Shown here: piece by piece, positions 1-12,109 of the stretch
How the letters are laid out: the number at the start of each line of letters is the position of its first letter
Numbering within the stretch: position 1 is the stretch's first letter
Source: Ischnura elegans
Taxonomy: Eukaryota; Arthropoda; Insecta; Odonata; Coenagrionidae
DNA: 64,000 nucleotides
Reading direction: 5' to 3'
Assembly (NCBI RefSeq): GCF_921293095.1
Contig: NC_060246.1
Coordinates: 132,432,198 to 132,496,197, forward strand
Made by a program: the position numbers and the translations under genes
Notes under the pieces: model-generated
What the model saw: only the letters and a program-made list of their open reading frames with translations
Told to the model about the DNA's origin: nothing
Database searches by the model: none

Positions 1-1538
1 CGAATTCAATAATTGCTGGCTTATTGGTGTACTTCATCCAATAATTTTTGTGTGTGTGAATAAAAACGGATTCTTAGCCTGATAGTCTATTTAAACCCTC
101 ACTTTCTTATCGTTTCGGTTGGACATAGAAGTATTAAGAGTTGTTGAAAAGATAGTTCCCGTATATCACTAAGTCGCGTGAAGCTCCATATCGATATCGG
201 TGACTCGCCCTTCAAATCCTCTCATTCGTTGGATATCGAAGTTTGTGGTTGACTTGTCAGCCTTTCCTGCTAAGTTCACTCCTCATGAAATTTCCCAATT
301 AGTTTTCAATTTTTCCGCGTGCCAGCGTAGATTTCAATGGGAATGGGTTTTATTCGACGTTCTAAACTCCACACGTATTATTCTTGAGGTATTCATTGGA
401 CTAATCAATAAACGCGTGCATTTCATGGGTGTAGTTGGCGCTTTCGGTTGCCATGCATTACTTTTGCATTTTGAAACAAGTGAGGGAGACAACGAATAAT
501 GCTAGATAGAGAAAATCACAAGTCACTTATCGGTGTATAAATTAGCGTAAACATGCTAGATTAATGCCGCTAAAAATTAGAAAAAGAAAACATTACGGGA
601 TCATGTCTTTTATCTTGCTGGAGAGTAAAGCGGGCGTTTGTGATTAATTGATTTAATTATGGAAATGATTTTTTAGAACATAGTAACTTATTAATATATT
701 AACTCTCGTTGTTTCTGTTATTTTTCCTCTTGTAGTTTTTATCTATTGCTGTACAATGAAGCTCTTTGAACTGCTATGTGGCATTACATGCCCGGCAGTC
801 CTGTATTTTGTAATGCAGAAGATTTCATACTCCTTTGAGCTAAGCTAATGAGTAACTATAATCTTAATTGGGTAAAGCTTAAGAATAGTCTGCTTCGAAT
901 ACTTGTTTATTTATCGCTTTGAGCTTCTGTCTGTGGAGGATATTTGGTTAGGTAATTATATTCCATATACAAAGCCATAAGTTTGTCGTAGTATTATATT
1001 CCGTGTTTCGGTAAGGTGTAATAAAATCCATTCAACTCCAAAACATCCTTTCGTGCGACTCCTGCGTATTCCACCTGTTAATGGCATCGGTTTTCAAGTG
1101 GCATTTTAGCATGTTTTTCCAGGAGTCCTTAATGTTCCGTGTTGCTTTAAAAAAATACCCTTGCCTTTATCAGAGAAGCGTTGTATTTTTTGTACATTTT
1201 CTTTAAACTAACCCAATATTTTCTTATTATTATAATGGCTTTTATTTGTTGCAGCCAATATTTTCCTCCATTTGGGGCATAAATAAATGGAAGACAGTGT
1301 AGGATTTTTAATTTTTTAACTCTAGTTTCTTTCATTCATCCTTGAGTGTTGTGAGGTGGAGTGGCTGCACGCGCTTTTCGAAAATCCTTCATACGCGTAG
1401 AAACATTTTTTTGCTCGATACCGCCTTAAAATCTTATAATAAGTAAGCCTTTTAATTGTTAGTCATAATAACTCACTACATTCAATCATTCGCTGTTCTG
1501 CATACGGCAGTTAGTGAAGCAACTAGACCGCATATCAT
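1..1538. other. No gene recognised
   Basis: AT-rich sequence with scattered stop codons on both strands. The longest open stretch (200-499, +) has no recognisable motif, no flanking splice pattern and no similarity to a family I know. Nothing else is seen here. Confidence 0.5.
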
Positions 1539-1559
1539 GTGGAGAGGTTCCCTAGTCGC

Positions 1560-2030
1560 TATGGCTTTATAATAATTCACCGAGGTAGGCGTCCATTCCT
1601 CGGCCTTCCTTCATTTTGTCTGCGCGAGCAGGCGGGTCCGTTTGCCGCTCCGTGGACCCCGTCCCGCCGTCCGCCCGCCTTCCACCCTCATAATGCCTTC
1701 GGTAATGAAGCCTCTAGTGGCCGCGCCAGCCGCGTGGCCGCGCTCCTCTGCCGATTGCCTCACAACCGTCTCTCTCGCTCGCTCTCATTCCTCGCATCTC
1801 AAGTGCCGCACTTGTTTCGGCGTCTTTGTCGTCGCGAAAACAACGGTGGGCTAAGCAACTGCCGTCGTCTCTCTTTCCAGTCCCTTGCCTTGATCTCGAG
1901 CATATCCGCTGCCGCGAGGAGTAAGTGCCGCGCGGTTTTCCATTCGCTCCACCGTGTGTGCCGCGAGAAATCCCGCCTCTTTGCTCACTCTCTTTCTCTC
2001 TATCTCGAGAACCATGCGAGATGCTGGAGG
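1560..2030. other. GC-rich, CT-rich island, possible promoter or 5' UTR
   Basis: Base composition changes abruptly here: CG dinucleotides and CTCTCTCGCTCGCTCTC-like pyrimidine runs are frequent, against an AT-rich background. An open frame of 165 codons spans it, but it is Arg/Ser/Leu-rich low-information sequence of the kind GC-rich DNA gives by chance. Such an island could be a promoter or untranslated first exon, for instance of the myosin whose 5' exons are missing from the window. There is no direct evidence for either. Confidence 0.3.
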
Positions 2031-2512
2031 AATTAAATTTGGCGCACGAATCCGAAGTAGGTCGGCTCTATGCAGGGGACTCAACTTCGTTTCGCATTCC
2101 ATGACTCGCTCAAGAGCTATGTGATATTAGCCTCTGAGATTCATGAGGGATGTATGCATGCGATCGAACTGTCGTTCGACTGTGTTGGACGATATGTGGT
2201 GGATAAACATGTTGAATAAATTAAATAAAAACTTTTCTGTAATGTCCACTGGTTGTAATTCCGAAAATTCACTGCGCATTTCAATGCGTAGAAACATGTC
2301 GATTAGATATCGACCTAATTATGCATATAATAGGTATGTATCTAGACGACCGAATGACGATGCTATTTCATGGAAACGCTTTGTTGATGTTCCCAGTAAA
2401 AACAATGAGCAGTCCGGAAAAGTTTTGCTTAATTCCTTAGAGCTTTCATGTTGGCCAATTTTGAAGGAAAGAAGAACATTACTTTCCGTCTAAAATTCTC
2501 TCATCCTACATT

Positions 2513-2612
2513 GGTAACGGCTTTCGGGTGTTCCTCCGCGTAGTCTTGTCTAAGGGCGACTTTAGACTACACTACTTTGGAGGAACGTCCGACAACCGTT
2601 ATCAATGCGGAG
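2513..2612. repeat. Short inverted repeat (hairpin)
   Basis: The segment beginning TAACGGCTTTCGGGTGTTCC is echoed in inverse orientation by GGAACGTCCGACAACCGTTA near 2580-2603, with a short central loop around the GACTTTAGACTAC motif. The arms are imperfect, about 40 bp each. This is probably a decayed fold-back or MITE remnant. No target duplication was identified. Confidence 0.35.
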
Positions 2613-2936
2613 AAACGCCGCGGAAACCTCAGATCCAATTCCGTCATCCTACTTTTGAGATGAATATCTCGAAGATATTTTATATCGATATCAATTACAT
2701 ATAATCAAAGGCAGTTTATTTATGTGTGTTCGGGTTGCATGAAAGCTTTTTAAGTGTTAACAGTAATTTCCTAGAGCTCTCGCCGAAGGGTCTCCAGTTG
2801 ACGAACGTGTGAAGCTTTATGACACCTGCAATCACGGATCTTAAAAGCGTGTGGTGTATCAGGGAAGGGGGCCGGCTCTATTCTAAATATGTGGTGTCTC
2901 ACGCCTGTGCCTTGGTCTGAGGTGAGTCAGACCCTC

Positions 2937-3097
2937 CAGGGGCGGATCCAGGATTTCTTTCTGGGGGGGGGAACAAGGATATCTCGTAATAAAAAATGAA
3001 CGCAATGATAATGGGACCGTATTAAAAATCTTGGATATTTTTGAGGGTCTGGGGGGTGCACGTGCCCCCGTGCCCCCCCCCCATTGATCCGCCTATG
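2937..3097. mobile_element. hAT-type MITE, family A (161 bp)
   Basis: The ends are CAGGGGCGGATCC at the left and GATCCGCCTATG at the right, which are inverted copies of each other. The element is flanked by the exact 8-bp direct repeat AGACCCTC (2929-2936 and 3098-3105). An 8-bp duplication plus CA..TG ends is the hAT signature. The interior is G-run and C-run rich and contains an ATAATGGGACCGTATTAAAAA-like core also present in the copy at 61395-61593. It has no coding capacity, so it would need a transposase in trans. Confidence 0.85.
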
Positions 3098-3105
3098 AGA
3101 CCCTC

Positions 3106-4531
3106 CACCAAAATTCGGATTGAATCACCGAGTAGGTGAATTTATTTTAAAATTGAATGAGTAGTCTTTGAAATAATATTCTTCAAATTCGGATGACGGA
3201 ATACTGTTAGTGTGGAGTGAACAAAGTGTATTTTCGTGACCTTTCGAGCGTTCACATACACATGATGCAACCGAGAGTATTTACCCTTTCTATCAACATT
3301 CATTTGAAGGCGATTTAGACATTCGTCTTGTTAAAAAGTTCCGTTTGGGTGATTTTTGCCATCCTTGCCAACATTGCAATGAGCAGTTGCTTACGTCCGT
3401 ACAGTTGTCTAACTTTCATGTCCGATTCCAATTTTTTACTTGCTTCGTTCTCCGTGTTCATTTTAGAGGTAATCGCTGGGTCCTATGCTAATATGTTTAT
3501 TTTATAATAAATAATGATTAAGCGTTTGATTTTTGATATGTGGTAGTTAATTTTTACGGTAGTTCTAAAATTTCCAATTGTATCTTATTGCATTTTTCCA
3601 TTTATACTGAACCGCGGCGTTCATTATTCGTATTTTTAGCTCGCTTAGCTTTGTGTTACCCTTTTATGAGGTGAAGTGAATTGTACATTCATAAATTGCA
3701 TAGCATATTGTGAATACCTGAAAGGCAAATGCCTAATTCCATACTTATTCTCATCGATTTCTTTTAGTCATTTTCCTCCCCCGCCGCATTCATAATGACT
3801 TACGTACTCCTTCGGGACTATGATTGAGCTACGCTGGTGATCACCACTAATTTCAAATCTCGGCTGTTTTTACTTTTTACAATCTGTCGATCATTCCTCC
3901 AGATTTTTGAGGATACGAAATAGTAATGTATTGCTACCCTTTTAATTGAACGCATTATTTTAACAAGAGAACAATTGAGCCTGTATGGCAGTTGCAATTC
4001 TGACATTTCACTCATTCAGTCAGGTTTAAAACACGGTCGTTGTAAAGACTTTTGGATGGAGTGTCATCTTTTTTCCGTGAGGCCATTTAGCGAAGTAGGT
4101 ACATTGTTATTTCGATGCGACATCAAAAACATGGCTCCCATTGATACTTTCTCTTATATGCACCGATGATAACCGTTGGCTTTCTTTCCCAATGCCCTTG
4201 TACTATGTCGAAATACATATTCCCCTGCTAGCCTTTTCGTGTTTGCCGAGCTATTTCTTGATGAAAATCGCCTAAACAACCAGTTGCCTCTCTGAATACT
4301 GGCGGGAAACCCCATGGTGATGGGCTCGTATAGCGAGAGTTGTATCTACATTTCGTTTTTTAGAATAGAACCTCATACCAAGCGATCCTTTGTAGTTCGG
4401 GTAATGACAAACCAAGCAGAGTGGTGATTTTATGAAGAGCTAAAAACGGCATCTAAAGATAATGTCAAATATCGATGAACCCGGATTAATGTGATGCCAT
4501 TCCAGCAGTTCTATTCTTTGCTAAGACTTAC
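3106..4531. other. No gene recognised
   Basis: AT-rich intergenic or intronic sequence. The two 64-65 codon open frames near 3818-4169 overlap on opposite strands, lack homology and look like chance. Confidence 0.5.
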
Positions 4532-4907
4532 GCCTGAATAACGCGATAATTTTTTCCATCCCTTCCGAGGGACCGGTCCAGCAGAAAAAATGGCGCTTTC
4601 ACGCGATCATTTTCCGCGATGGCTCGAGAGATGGCAATTCCATCCCTTTTTCCTTCGATGTACCATCGCTAGCGCCGTCCTTGAGCCAATCAGAACGTAC
4701 GGGCGCTAAAGAGGTTTGTAACGCCACGCTTGGCTTTTGATTGAATGACTGCTGTTAATACGGAAAAAGCGATGGAAAAAGGGATGGTGGGAATGACCGT
4801 GTGATTCAGAAAATGATGGGTCCTGGGTTCTTTTTTTTTATCCCTGAAAAACCTATCGCTTGAGCTATAAAATTGAGGAACGAAAAAAATTACCGTGTGA
4901 TTCAGGC
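4532..4907. mobile_element. MITE-like element with GCCTGAAT termini
   Basis: The left end GCCTGAATAACGCGATAATT is matched in inverse orientation by the right end AATTACCGTGTGATTCAGGC. Inner inverted segments also pair: TCCATCCCTTTTTCC with GGAAAAAGGGATGG. About 376 bp and noncoding. The class is unknown and I could not find a clear target duplication. Confidence 0.55.
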
Positions 4908-5199
4908 TTCATTCATTAACTCCCAGAAATGCTACAAAATATTTACTATCTTGACTGAAAATTGGAAATTTTCTTATCAAACTGAGACGCTTGTGAGTAT
5001 GGTGCCGTAAAAGCTGGTGAAGGGCTCGACATGAAATGGCACGAAAATAGTCGTATTTGTGATGCGCTCTGCCTCACTCTTTTTGAGCAATGAAGAGTGC
5101 ATAAACGTATGCTAAAAACTAATGCGTAGGGTAAAAGTCCCGCGGTCTCCGTATATATTTACTCTACGGATAGAAATTAGTATCGTGGCTGAAGTATTT

Positions 5200-5545
5200 T
5201 CATTCAACCGTGACCACCACCGCACGATTACCTCCCCTGTCCCTCCTGTCTTGCTCTCCTTTCCACTCCACCCCTCGTACCCCGTAACCATTGACTACAG
5301 CCAACCCCTCCCCCCTCCTCCACGCTCGTAGTAGTGTTGCCGTTGCGCAGGCGCACTGGCTTCGCCCCGCGAGCACGGACTTCTCCGCTCACGCAAGGCC
5401 GGCTCGAGAAAATCGCGCAAAAAATTGAAGAAAAAATATGTGAGGGAGTGCGAAATGGGATAGCGATCCGAGGCGAGGAAGTAGCGTCACCGCTGCGTGA
5501 GAGGGAAGAATGAGCGGGCAGGAGAGAGAAGAAAACGATGAAATA
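5200..5545. other. GC-rich, CCTCC-rich island
   Basis: A local run of C-rich then G/A-rich sequence with many CG dinucleotides (for example GCGCAGGCGCACTGG). Open frames on both strands are low-complexity. It is a possible promoter-like stretch about 1 kb upstream of the THAP-like exons at 6457, but nothing ties it to them. Confidence 0.25.
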
Positions 5546-6218
5546 TGAAAAGCCGCGGCCACTTTGGGAATGAAAAATGATGATCCCAAGCTTAGAAAAC
5601 TCGTCGAAAACTGTTATCTCCCAAAACGTTCTGTTTTTTCCTGATAAAAATTTCTCGCGAATAAGGCTTCTGAGAGATTTTTATCTTATTCCTGGATCAA
5701 AGTGCGAGGCTTGAGAGGATAATATAATTTCCTGGGACCAGAACGTAGAAAGTGATGTATTAAAGAGATTTTTCTAGCAGAAAAATATAATAGAAAATAG
5801 TACGTCTCTTTACGGCAGTGATGCATGGACTAAAAAAGCAGCGCCAGAAAAGTCATGCGTGAAATCATTCCTAATGAGAACGATAAAGATAAAAAGCGAT
5901 AAAAAGCGAAAAGTCATCAGTATCGCTCACCCTGAGGATGTCAGAGGAGGAATGAGACAGCAGAGTAAGTGGTCGAAAAAGTTTTTTACAAAACGTATTT
6001 TTTCGTCTTTGCGCAAACATGAGTCATGAAATTAGTTGAGAGTTAATACTTTCACAGAAAATGTTTTTGTATAAATTTATTCCTAGTGATAAGTTGTTCT
6101 CCATCACCTTAATGTCTTCATCTCATTTTTAGTACGTACAACAATTGCGTGCAATGTTATAAGTGACATCTTTATTATCAGGACACAAATTGAACCGTAG
6201 CTCCCTCCGTAGGCCCTA

Positions 6219-6240
6219 CCTCAGAGTAATTACTCTGAGG
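6219..6240. repeat. Perfect 22-bp palindrome
   Basis: A 22-bp sequence identical to its reverse complement (core CTCAGAGTAATTACTCTGAG), flanked on each side by the direct repeat GGCCCTAC. It could form a cruciform or bind a dimeric factor. No function can be assigned. Confidence 0.6.
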
Positions 6241-6456
6241 GCCCTACAGAGAGGACAAAACGGCTGAAGGCGGTAATCAGCTCATTGCGCATTTCACCAT
6301 GTTCTAAATAAGGAAACGTGGCTTGAGTTGCTATTTGGTTGCTATCGTTGCTATCATTCGCGCTTGGCGTGGAGTGTTGTCGCACAAATTTTTTTTTATA
6401 CCTCCACTCTTCAATACTTTCACGTAGTGTGCTAGTGTTTTAAAGAAACGTGGAAA

Positions 6457-6584
6457 ATGAAGGAAGTGGAAAATAAGACGAGAAGAAAAGGTTTTGCTTG
6501 GTTTTCAGCCATTAACTGCAAAAACAATGCGGGCATGACGGAAGCAAAGTTGAGTTTCTTCAGTTTCCCTAAAGACCCTGTAAG
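6457..6584 (+). pseudogene. THAP-domain exon 1 (degenerate)
   Basis: An ATG opens a 42-codon reading frame ending at a strong donor (AG|GTAAGT). It contains the N-terminal half of a THAP zinc-binding DNA-recognition domain: NCKNNAG, then SFFSFPKDPVR, where family members typically have C..NCKN...FFRFPKDP.R. THAP domains are C2CH fingers of about 80-90 residues found in transcription factors and domesticated P-element transposases. The first zinc ligand is missing: Phe stands where the first Cys would sit five residues before the second Cys. The frame splices in phase with the next exon. Either a decayed gene copy or a very divergent member; with two ligands lost over both exons I favour a pseudogene. 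Confidence 0.5.
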
Positions 6585-6712
6585 GTAAGTAATTTCATAT
6601 TTTTTCTGAGTTACATTGCTGATCGAAGAAACTAAACTTATATTCGAGTATTATTTTCATGCGAAATGAAATTGTCGAAAAAGTTTAATAAGAACTTGTG
6701 GTATTGGCGCAG

Positions 6713-6844
6713 GTCCAAGGAATGTGTGATTCGATGTCGTCGGTCGGATTTAGAAAACAAAACTGTCAGTTATTTACATAATAATTGCCGGATTTGTGCG
6801 TGCGATTTGGCGTTCCTTGCTCTATCTATATTAGTAAAGAAATA
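6713..6844 (+). pseudogene. THAP-domain exon 2 (degenerate)
   Basis: Preceded by an acceptor (GGCGCAG|G) that joins exon 1 in frame by completing an Arg codon. It encodes CVIRCRRSDLENK followed by SYLHNNCRIC, the diagnostic second half of the THAP domain (usually W...CRR.DL...YL..NCR.C..HF). The conserved Trp is Cys, and the final His-Phe is Asp-Leu (CACDL instead of C..HF), so the last zinc ligand is also lost. The frame stops 16 codons after CRIC. A non-consensus donor (ATT|GTGCGT) within CRIC could instead lead to a third exon, but I found no exon supplying the missing C..HF within about 1.5 kb. Confidence 0.5.
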
Positions 6845-9419
6845 ATTAGGCTACTTTGAATTTTAAACCCTCTTTTTTCGGTGGATGGTAAGTCGTTAGC
6901 ACTACTTGGTTTGAATTTACAGCATAATTTTACTTATTTTCAATATGGCCGCCGTGCGCATTTTTCATTACAGAGAAACCTATGGTACAGCCACCTAATG
7001 TCCCCTCTGTATATATTTGTGCCGTAGGACAGTACGAAAGATGTCTCACTCGGATATCAGTTGCTCTAAAACTGAAACTACTCTATATTATAATCTTTGT
7101 AAATATACTTGTCCGTATAATCATAATAAAAACATCATTGTCCATATTACGCTAAAAGGAAATAGCACCATGTGTCTATTGCCGTTTTGTGCGATTACTT
7201 TGCCATCGGTACGAAATTTTTAGGTGGTATTATTTTCTGCTCCCACCCCTTCAGCTTGTGATAATTTTAGTGAATGAAAAGGTTGATGCTTACATTATTA
7301 AAATGGCGCAACAAAATATTCTGTCGTCGCTGGGTAAATTAACGGAGACAAGCTTTTTTCCATAATCTCCTGGAATTTTTCCCTTTCCGTCCACCACCAC
7401 GATAATCCACTTGACGACGACCTCGTTAAGGTCTCATTTTGAAAGGAAGGAAAAGGATGACCAACCTCATGTTCGCCACCGATCATTCAAGACTGAATGT
7501 ATTTCCAATATATTAGTGCCAATATCTTACCTCTTTCATTAAATTTCCAATATTTTACCCCATGGCTGGCCGAGACATGGATGCTAAACATGCCTCACTG
7601 ATCCCATAACCGTACCGGAATTTATTAACTACACTTTTATTACTGAGTAATTAGCTTTGTGTGCAAAATAAAGTTTTTTTAGTATCTTCTGCGTTGAAAT
7701 ATGATTACAATTTAAATTGTTTGCAACAATCAATGTTTTTATTGGTACAGAAAAAGTATAGAGTGAGCGATCTTTGCCATATTTCATTGTTACCTACCAT
7801 ATTTCACTCAGAAATTTTGTAGAAAATTGTGGTACGCAACATCAAAACATCCGCTCTACGTTGCCATTGATCCACAAGTCAGAGGAAGCGCATTGGCTTA
7901 TGTTATTCGTACAGTATGGTCGAATAAGGAAAGAAACTTCACTTCGTACATCCCACTCTTGTTTTTTACTAACCACGGTTTCGGCACAATGTCTCATTAT
8001 GAGGGTACCTATGAAGATCGGTAGTATATTTTCTTAAATACGTATAGAAACCTTAACTGTGAAAATGATCGACGGAATTTGTACCGATTACCATATTCAT
8101 TATCGTGCAAATTTACTTTTTGGGATGTGTTGAGCATCTTTGCTCAGTGTACGCGAATAAATTCATTTTTGTAGTCATTAGGAAATTATCTTAAGAATAG
8201 TTTTTGTAATGGCATTTTTACGCAAGAAGAGTGGAGGATGATCCTGGGTGCATGGACCTGACATCATTTCCAGCTTGGTGTTAGCCAATTTTTCCACTTG
8301 GCACGGATTTTGTGCCATACTATAGATGGAGTGGTACCCTTGAGTTCTCTGCTAAGCTCTCCATTTAGTTCGGGGAGTTTCAGAGAAATAAAACCGCTCC
8401 TACCGAGTTTGAAAACTCATTTTAATCAGGAACCTTATTCAGGAAGGACTGTAGATTTCCGGTCTGGACTGTTTGGGGTATTCCGCGATACAGGCTTGGC
8501 AGAATTCTCTAATAGAGGTATAATTTGAACATCTCAGGGATGAGGCATAAAATTGCGTCATTATCGAGGCTCGAGAAATCTGAGGCCTTATTCCAATCTC
8601 GGATAACGTTGATAGGAGTGCCAGGGATGATCGTTAGTGGTTGACCGTTTATATGAGCACCGAACTGGAGGAAATATTTAGGGGAACTCATTATGCTCCC
8701 TTCAGCCCATATTCACTCTTGTATAAGTACTTCTCGACATGTTACGGGATAGTGAATCCCATTGGCACCAAACGTATTTACGTAGCCATCACCAAAGACT
8801 TGATGTTGCTCTGAATGAGCATATCTATTATGCTGAAGTTAAAGCTAAAAAATCTCGTGTCCGGTAGATTAAGTATCATAAAAATCGAAGCCATGGCCTT
8901 CATGCAGTATGGTTTTAGTGCTCATATTTTGAAAAAAATATCTTTCCTAATAGTACTTATACACATGTTAAATTTACTTTTATTAAGCCAATTTTTCTCA
9001 TTAGATCCTGATACTGTTGTTTAAATTAGACAATTCTAATTTTTCGTTTTTCGTACTCTGTGTATTGCATCAGTTACCATCTTAATACACGCAAATACCG
9101 TTATTGTTGTTGTGTAGCCACTCTTTTCTATGTTCTTGCTGTCCAGTCAAACAGAAACCAGTTCTGTCTACCTGTTTACAGACATTTTTGATAAATTTGT
9201 TGCTTGGTGTATTTACGCGTTCGGTAAATATTTCCAAACTCCCCACCTCGATCTGTCGCTGATGTTGCCGTGCATTCTGCCTCGTGCACCCTTCCTCAGC
9301 TCAGCTAAGCACTCCACGTCGATCGGTTAAGTGCCTCATTCATCGAGGGCGATGACTAAGAAATGATACCATCCTCTCTCTCGGTAATTAGGTAAGACTT
9401 CCCAGTGGCACCTGATGCA
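6845..9419. other. No gene recognised
   Basis: AT-rich, no confident exon. An open segment at 7812-8023 with an upstream CAG acceptor is discussed under rejected items. The other open frames of 60-87 codons have no motif and overlap one another. Confidence 0.45.
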
Positions 9420-9439
9420 TTTAGGTGGCATGCGATGGG

Positions 9440-9835
9440 TTTTCCCGATGATGAGGGGGTTACGAGGCAAAAGGGAATGGGAGAGCAAGGGGGGAATGGA
9501 TTAGCACGATGATGCAGGGAGGGAGGCTGGTTGAAGCAACCCGAGACGCTCGGCCGAGCAGATCAGCGGAGTCTTGAGAGGCGGAGCGTGCTACTTGGCT
9601 CCTGAACCCGCAGCGGATGTGCTCTCTCATCCCACTCCCTCCTCCCTCTCTCTCTATCTCTCTCAGAATGAGAGAGGCAACGCGCCCTCGTCGGACGAAA
9701 CTTGAGGCGGGGAGAATGCGGATACATCGACGACGACTCTAAATCCCCACTCCAATCTCGACGGGGTCCGCCGAGCAGTTAACTCCCTGGTAGCCTCCTC
9801 CCCCTACGAAACATCCCTGCGCGAATTGATGTGGG
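9440..9835. other. GC-rich island with CT dinucleotide runs
   Basis: Includes a CTCTCTCTCTATCTCTCTC run followed by GAGAGAGG, which is self-complementary over about 10 bp, and a high CG content (CGGCCGAGCAGATCAGCGGAG). It resembles the island at 1560-2030. It could be a TATA-less promoter or untranslated exon. No coding frame is supported. Confidence 0.3.
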
Positions 9836-9844
9836 AATGATGAT

Positions 9845-10345
9845 ACATTTTTCTATAAAACGCAGTCGTTTATAACGATCACGCATTTAACGTAATCTCC
9901 CCTATAACGAGGTGAATCCCCGGTCCCTTGGACTTTCCAATGATCGCCTATGATATAATTTCTCCGCATATAACGAGCTCGGATGATACGGAACCCCCAC
10001 TATTACGAACTATTATTTGGTTCTTTGGGGAATTATTTCCTCTTTTGTAAAGAAATGGCGGCCATCTTTGCTACTTAATCGTTCCTTTCTTTATCATAAG
10101 CTTTTCTCATGAGTAGCCATCACCACATAGTTCTACTGTTAATCTCGAAAATTTCCCCTCTACATTCGTTTGATGGAAAGGGAGGAACGATGGTAAATTG
10201 TTATGGATCTGTTGTTTTTCTTAATAAAGAAAATTTACGGAATATTAGCCGGGAATCCTGTGGTGAATTTATGGATATAACGAAATCCCGTTTATAACAA
10301 AATAGAACCATGGTCCGATGAAGTTCGTCATATGCGAGTTTTTCT
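9845..10345. mobile_element. Decayed pogo-like MITE
   Basis: Both ends carry the theme typical of pogo/Tigger termini: CGTTTATAACGATC and CCCCTATAACGAGG on the left, and ATATAACGAAATCCCGTTTA followed by an inverted GAACTTCATCGGAC-like segment on the right. Termini are degenerate, the boundaries approximate, and no transposase remains. Confidence 0.4.
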
Positions 10346-12109
10346 GTAACAGAAATCGGAAGAAGATGCTATCGATTTTGGATGTGAGATGAAATCTATG
10401 TACTGGAAAGGTTAGTGAAGCTAGGGAATTTCTCTAAATTGGAAACCGACAACCTTATTTATGAATTATTGATGAGTAGTCGGACGAACTGATTTATTGA
10501 GTTCTTGGGAATAGAATTTCCTGTGTGCAATTTGAATAGGCTTTGGAATGACGGCATGTTATCCGGGAAGCATATGAGTTATAGTAGGGAAAAGCTTGTG
10601 ATCCATAAAAGGCATAAAATCTGGTTGAAAATTAGATCTTAAAATCGATCGAGTAAAATCTCCTAGAAACAAATAATTCTTATTTTGGAAGTCATGACTT
10701 CAATTTCTGGTGCATCCCGTATAGTTGAATAATTTGTTACAGCAGTATGTTTCAGTAAATGAATGCAATACGAATATATGGTCGAATTACGGCATATTTC
10801 CTATGAATCGGCTGAGTTGAAATCGGAAAAAGGTGGGTAGTATGCAAAATGTGAGGTATGAGGGAAAATTCGGTCCAAATGAAAACTATGTTGATGAGAT
10901 GAGAAATATCCTAATTTCGAAACTTTCGTTTGAGGTGCATCTACCTTTAAATTGATGCTTGGGTGCAATTGTTTATAAACTTACATAAATAATTCGTAGT
11001 ATTTATGTTATAAAATAAATGTGTGTCATTATTAGTTTAAGATGTAAAAAAATAGCTTTTATTGGCTATTCAACGAACAAAAATTTTCATGATATATATT
11101 TCATTATCATCATAAAATATTCATGATATAGTCATTGATAACACCTGAGGAATTTATATGCGTACCCATGGAGAATAAATAATGTGAAATCTCAAGTTTA
11201 AGGACGGTTTTGAGATCTTTGCTCAGTTGCAAAAATTCTTACTTTGACGTGAGTGAAATTTTCTGTTGCCTTTCTGCTGTGTATGCTTTCATTGTATACT
11301 CTAACCTTGATTCATTTGGTATGCTAACTATGTTTGTTTGTTTGCTTTGCAAATAAATCTTGCTCCTCTGTTTGACATCCATCGACAATATTTGCTCAAG
11401 GGTGGTCTGAAGATAGATTTATGATATGTATCGGAAGTTGGAGCTTCATGCTTGTTTTTGGTTACTATTCGCAGTAGTGGCAGTCGGTTTATATTTTAGT
11501 ATCGGTTAATTTTTCCTGTTTGATTTTGCGAATACGACTAATAATATTTCTTATTCTATGTGTTAGTCTTTTTTATCCGTTGCTAGTTCTCAGCGTCACA
11601 GAGATCAATCATTATCTACAGCAAATAACTTATTGCATTAGTCACTTTATATTAGTTTTATTATTTGAGGTTATTATAAATAACTACACATATGCTTAGG
11701 AAATATTCGGGTCTCTAAAAGAAATTTCATTGCTGTCATGAGGAGTTAGATGAGCTTAACAGTCACACTGTACGTGATTTTTGTACACGCCCTGGATAAC
11801 CTCGTGCATGATATAGGGTCATCAGCGAAGATAAAAACAAGGCGAAAAAGTTCTTATTTTAGACAACTCTATAGATATTGATACCCTGCTGGTGTCTATA
11901 TTATGTAGTTAGTTTTAGTAATAACTTCATCCCTAGTAAATTACTAGCATACTTTGTAGGCATCTGAAATTCTATAACTACTTTCTAACTAAGTTAGGGT
12001 GGATTGCACTTTAAAAAGCCTTATTAACCGATTTTTTAAACGTTTTTACTGGCACCTAACTGCATGTCTCCCGTTTACTGTACTATAGTTAGTGCTAATT
12101 AAAAAAACA
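10346..12109. other. No gene recognised
   Basis: AT-rich with no open frame over 60 codons, no recognisable repeat and no myosin motif. Confidence 0.5.

Noticed and set aside
200..499. 99-codon plus-strand open frame
   Set aside because: No domain, no splice context and no low-complexity bias that would hint at function.
1539..2036. 165-codon plus-strand open frame
   Set aside because: It lies in a GC-rich island where stop codons are rare by composition. Arg/Ser/Leu-rich with no motif, and overlapped by open frames on the other strand.
2143..2493. 116-codon plus-strand open frame
   Set aside because: Composition is not gene-like, with no recognisable family. It could be a relic but there is nothing to support it.
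7812..8023. Open segment after a CAG acceptor (HPLYVAIDPQVRGSAL)
   Set aside because: The sequence looks somewhat protein-like and might be a terminal exon, but I know no family for it and see no partner exon. A protein-profile search would decide.
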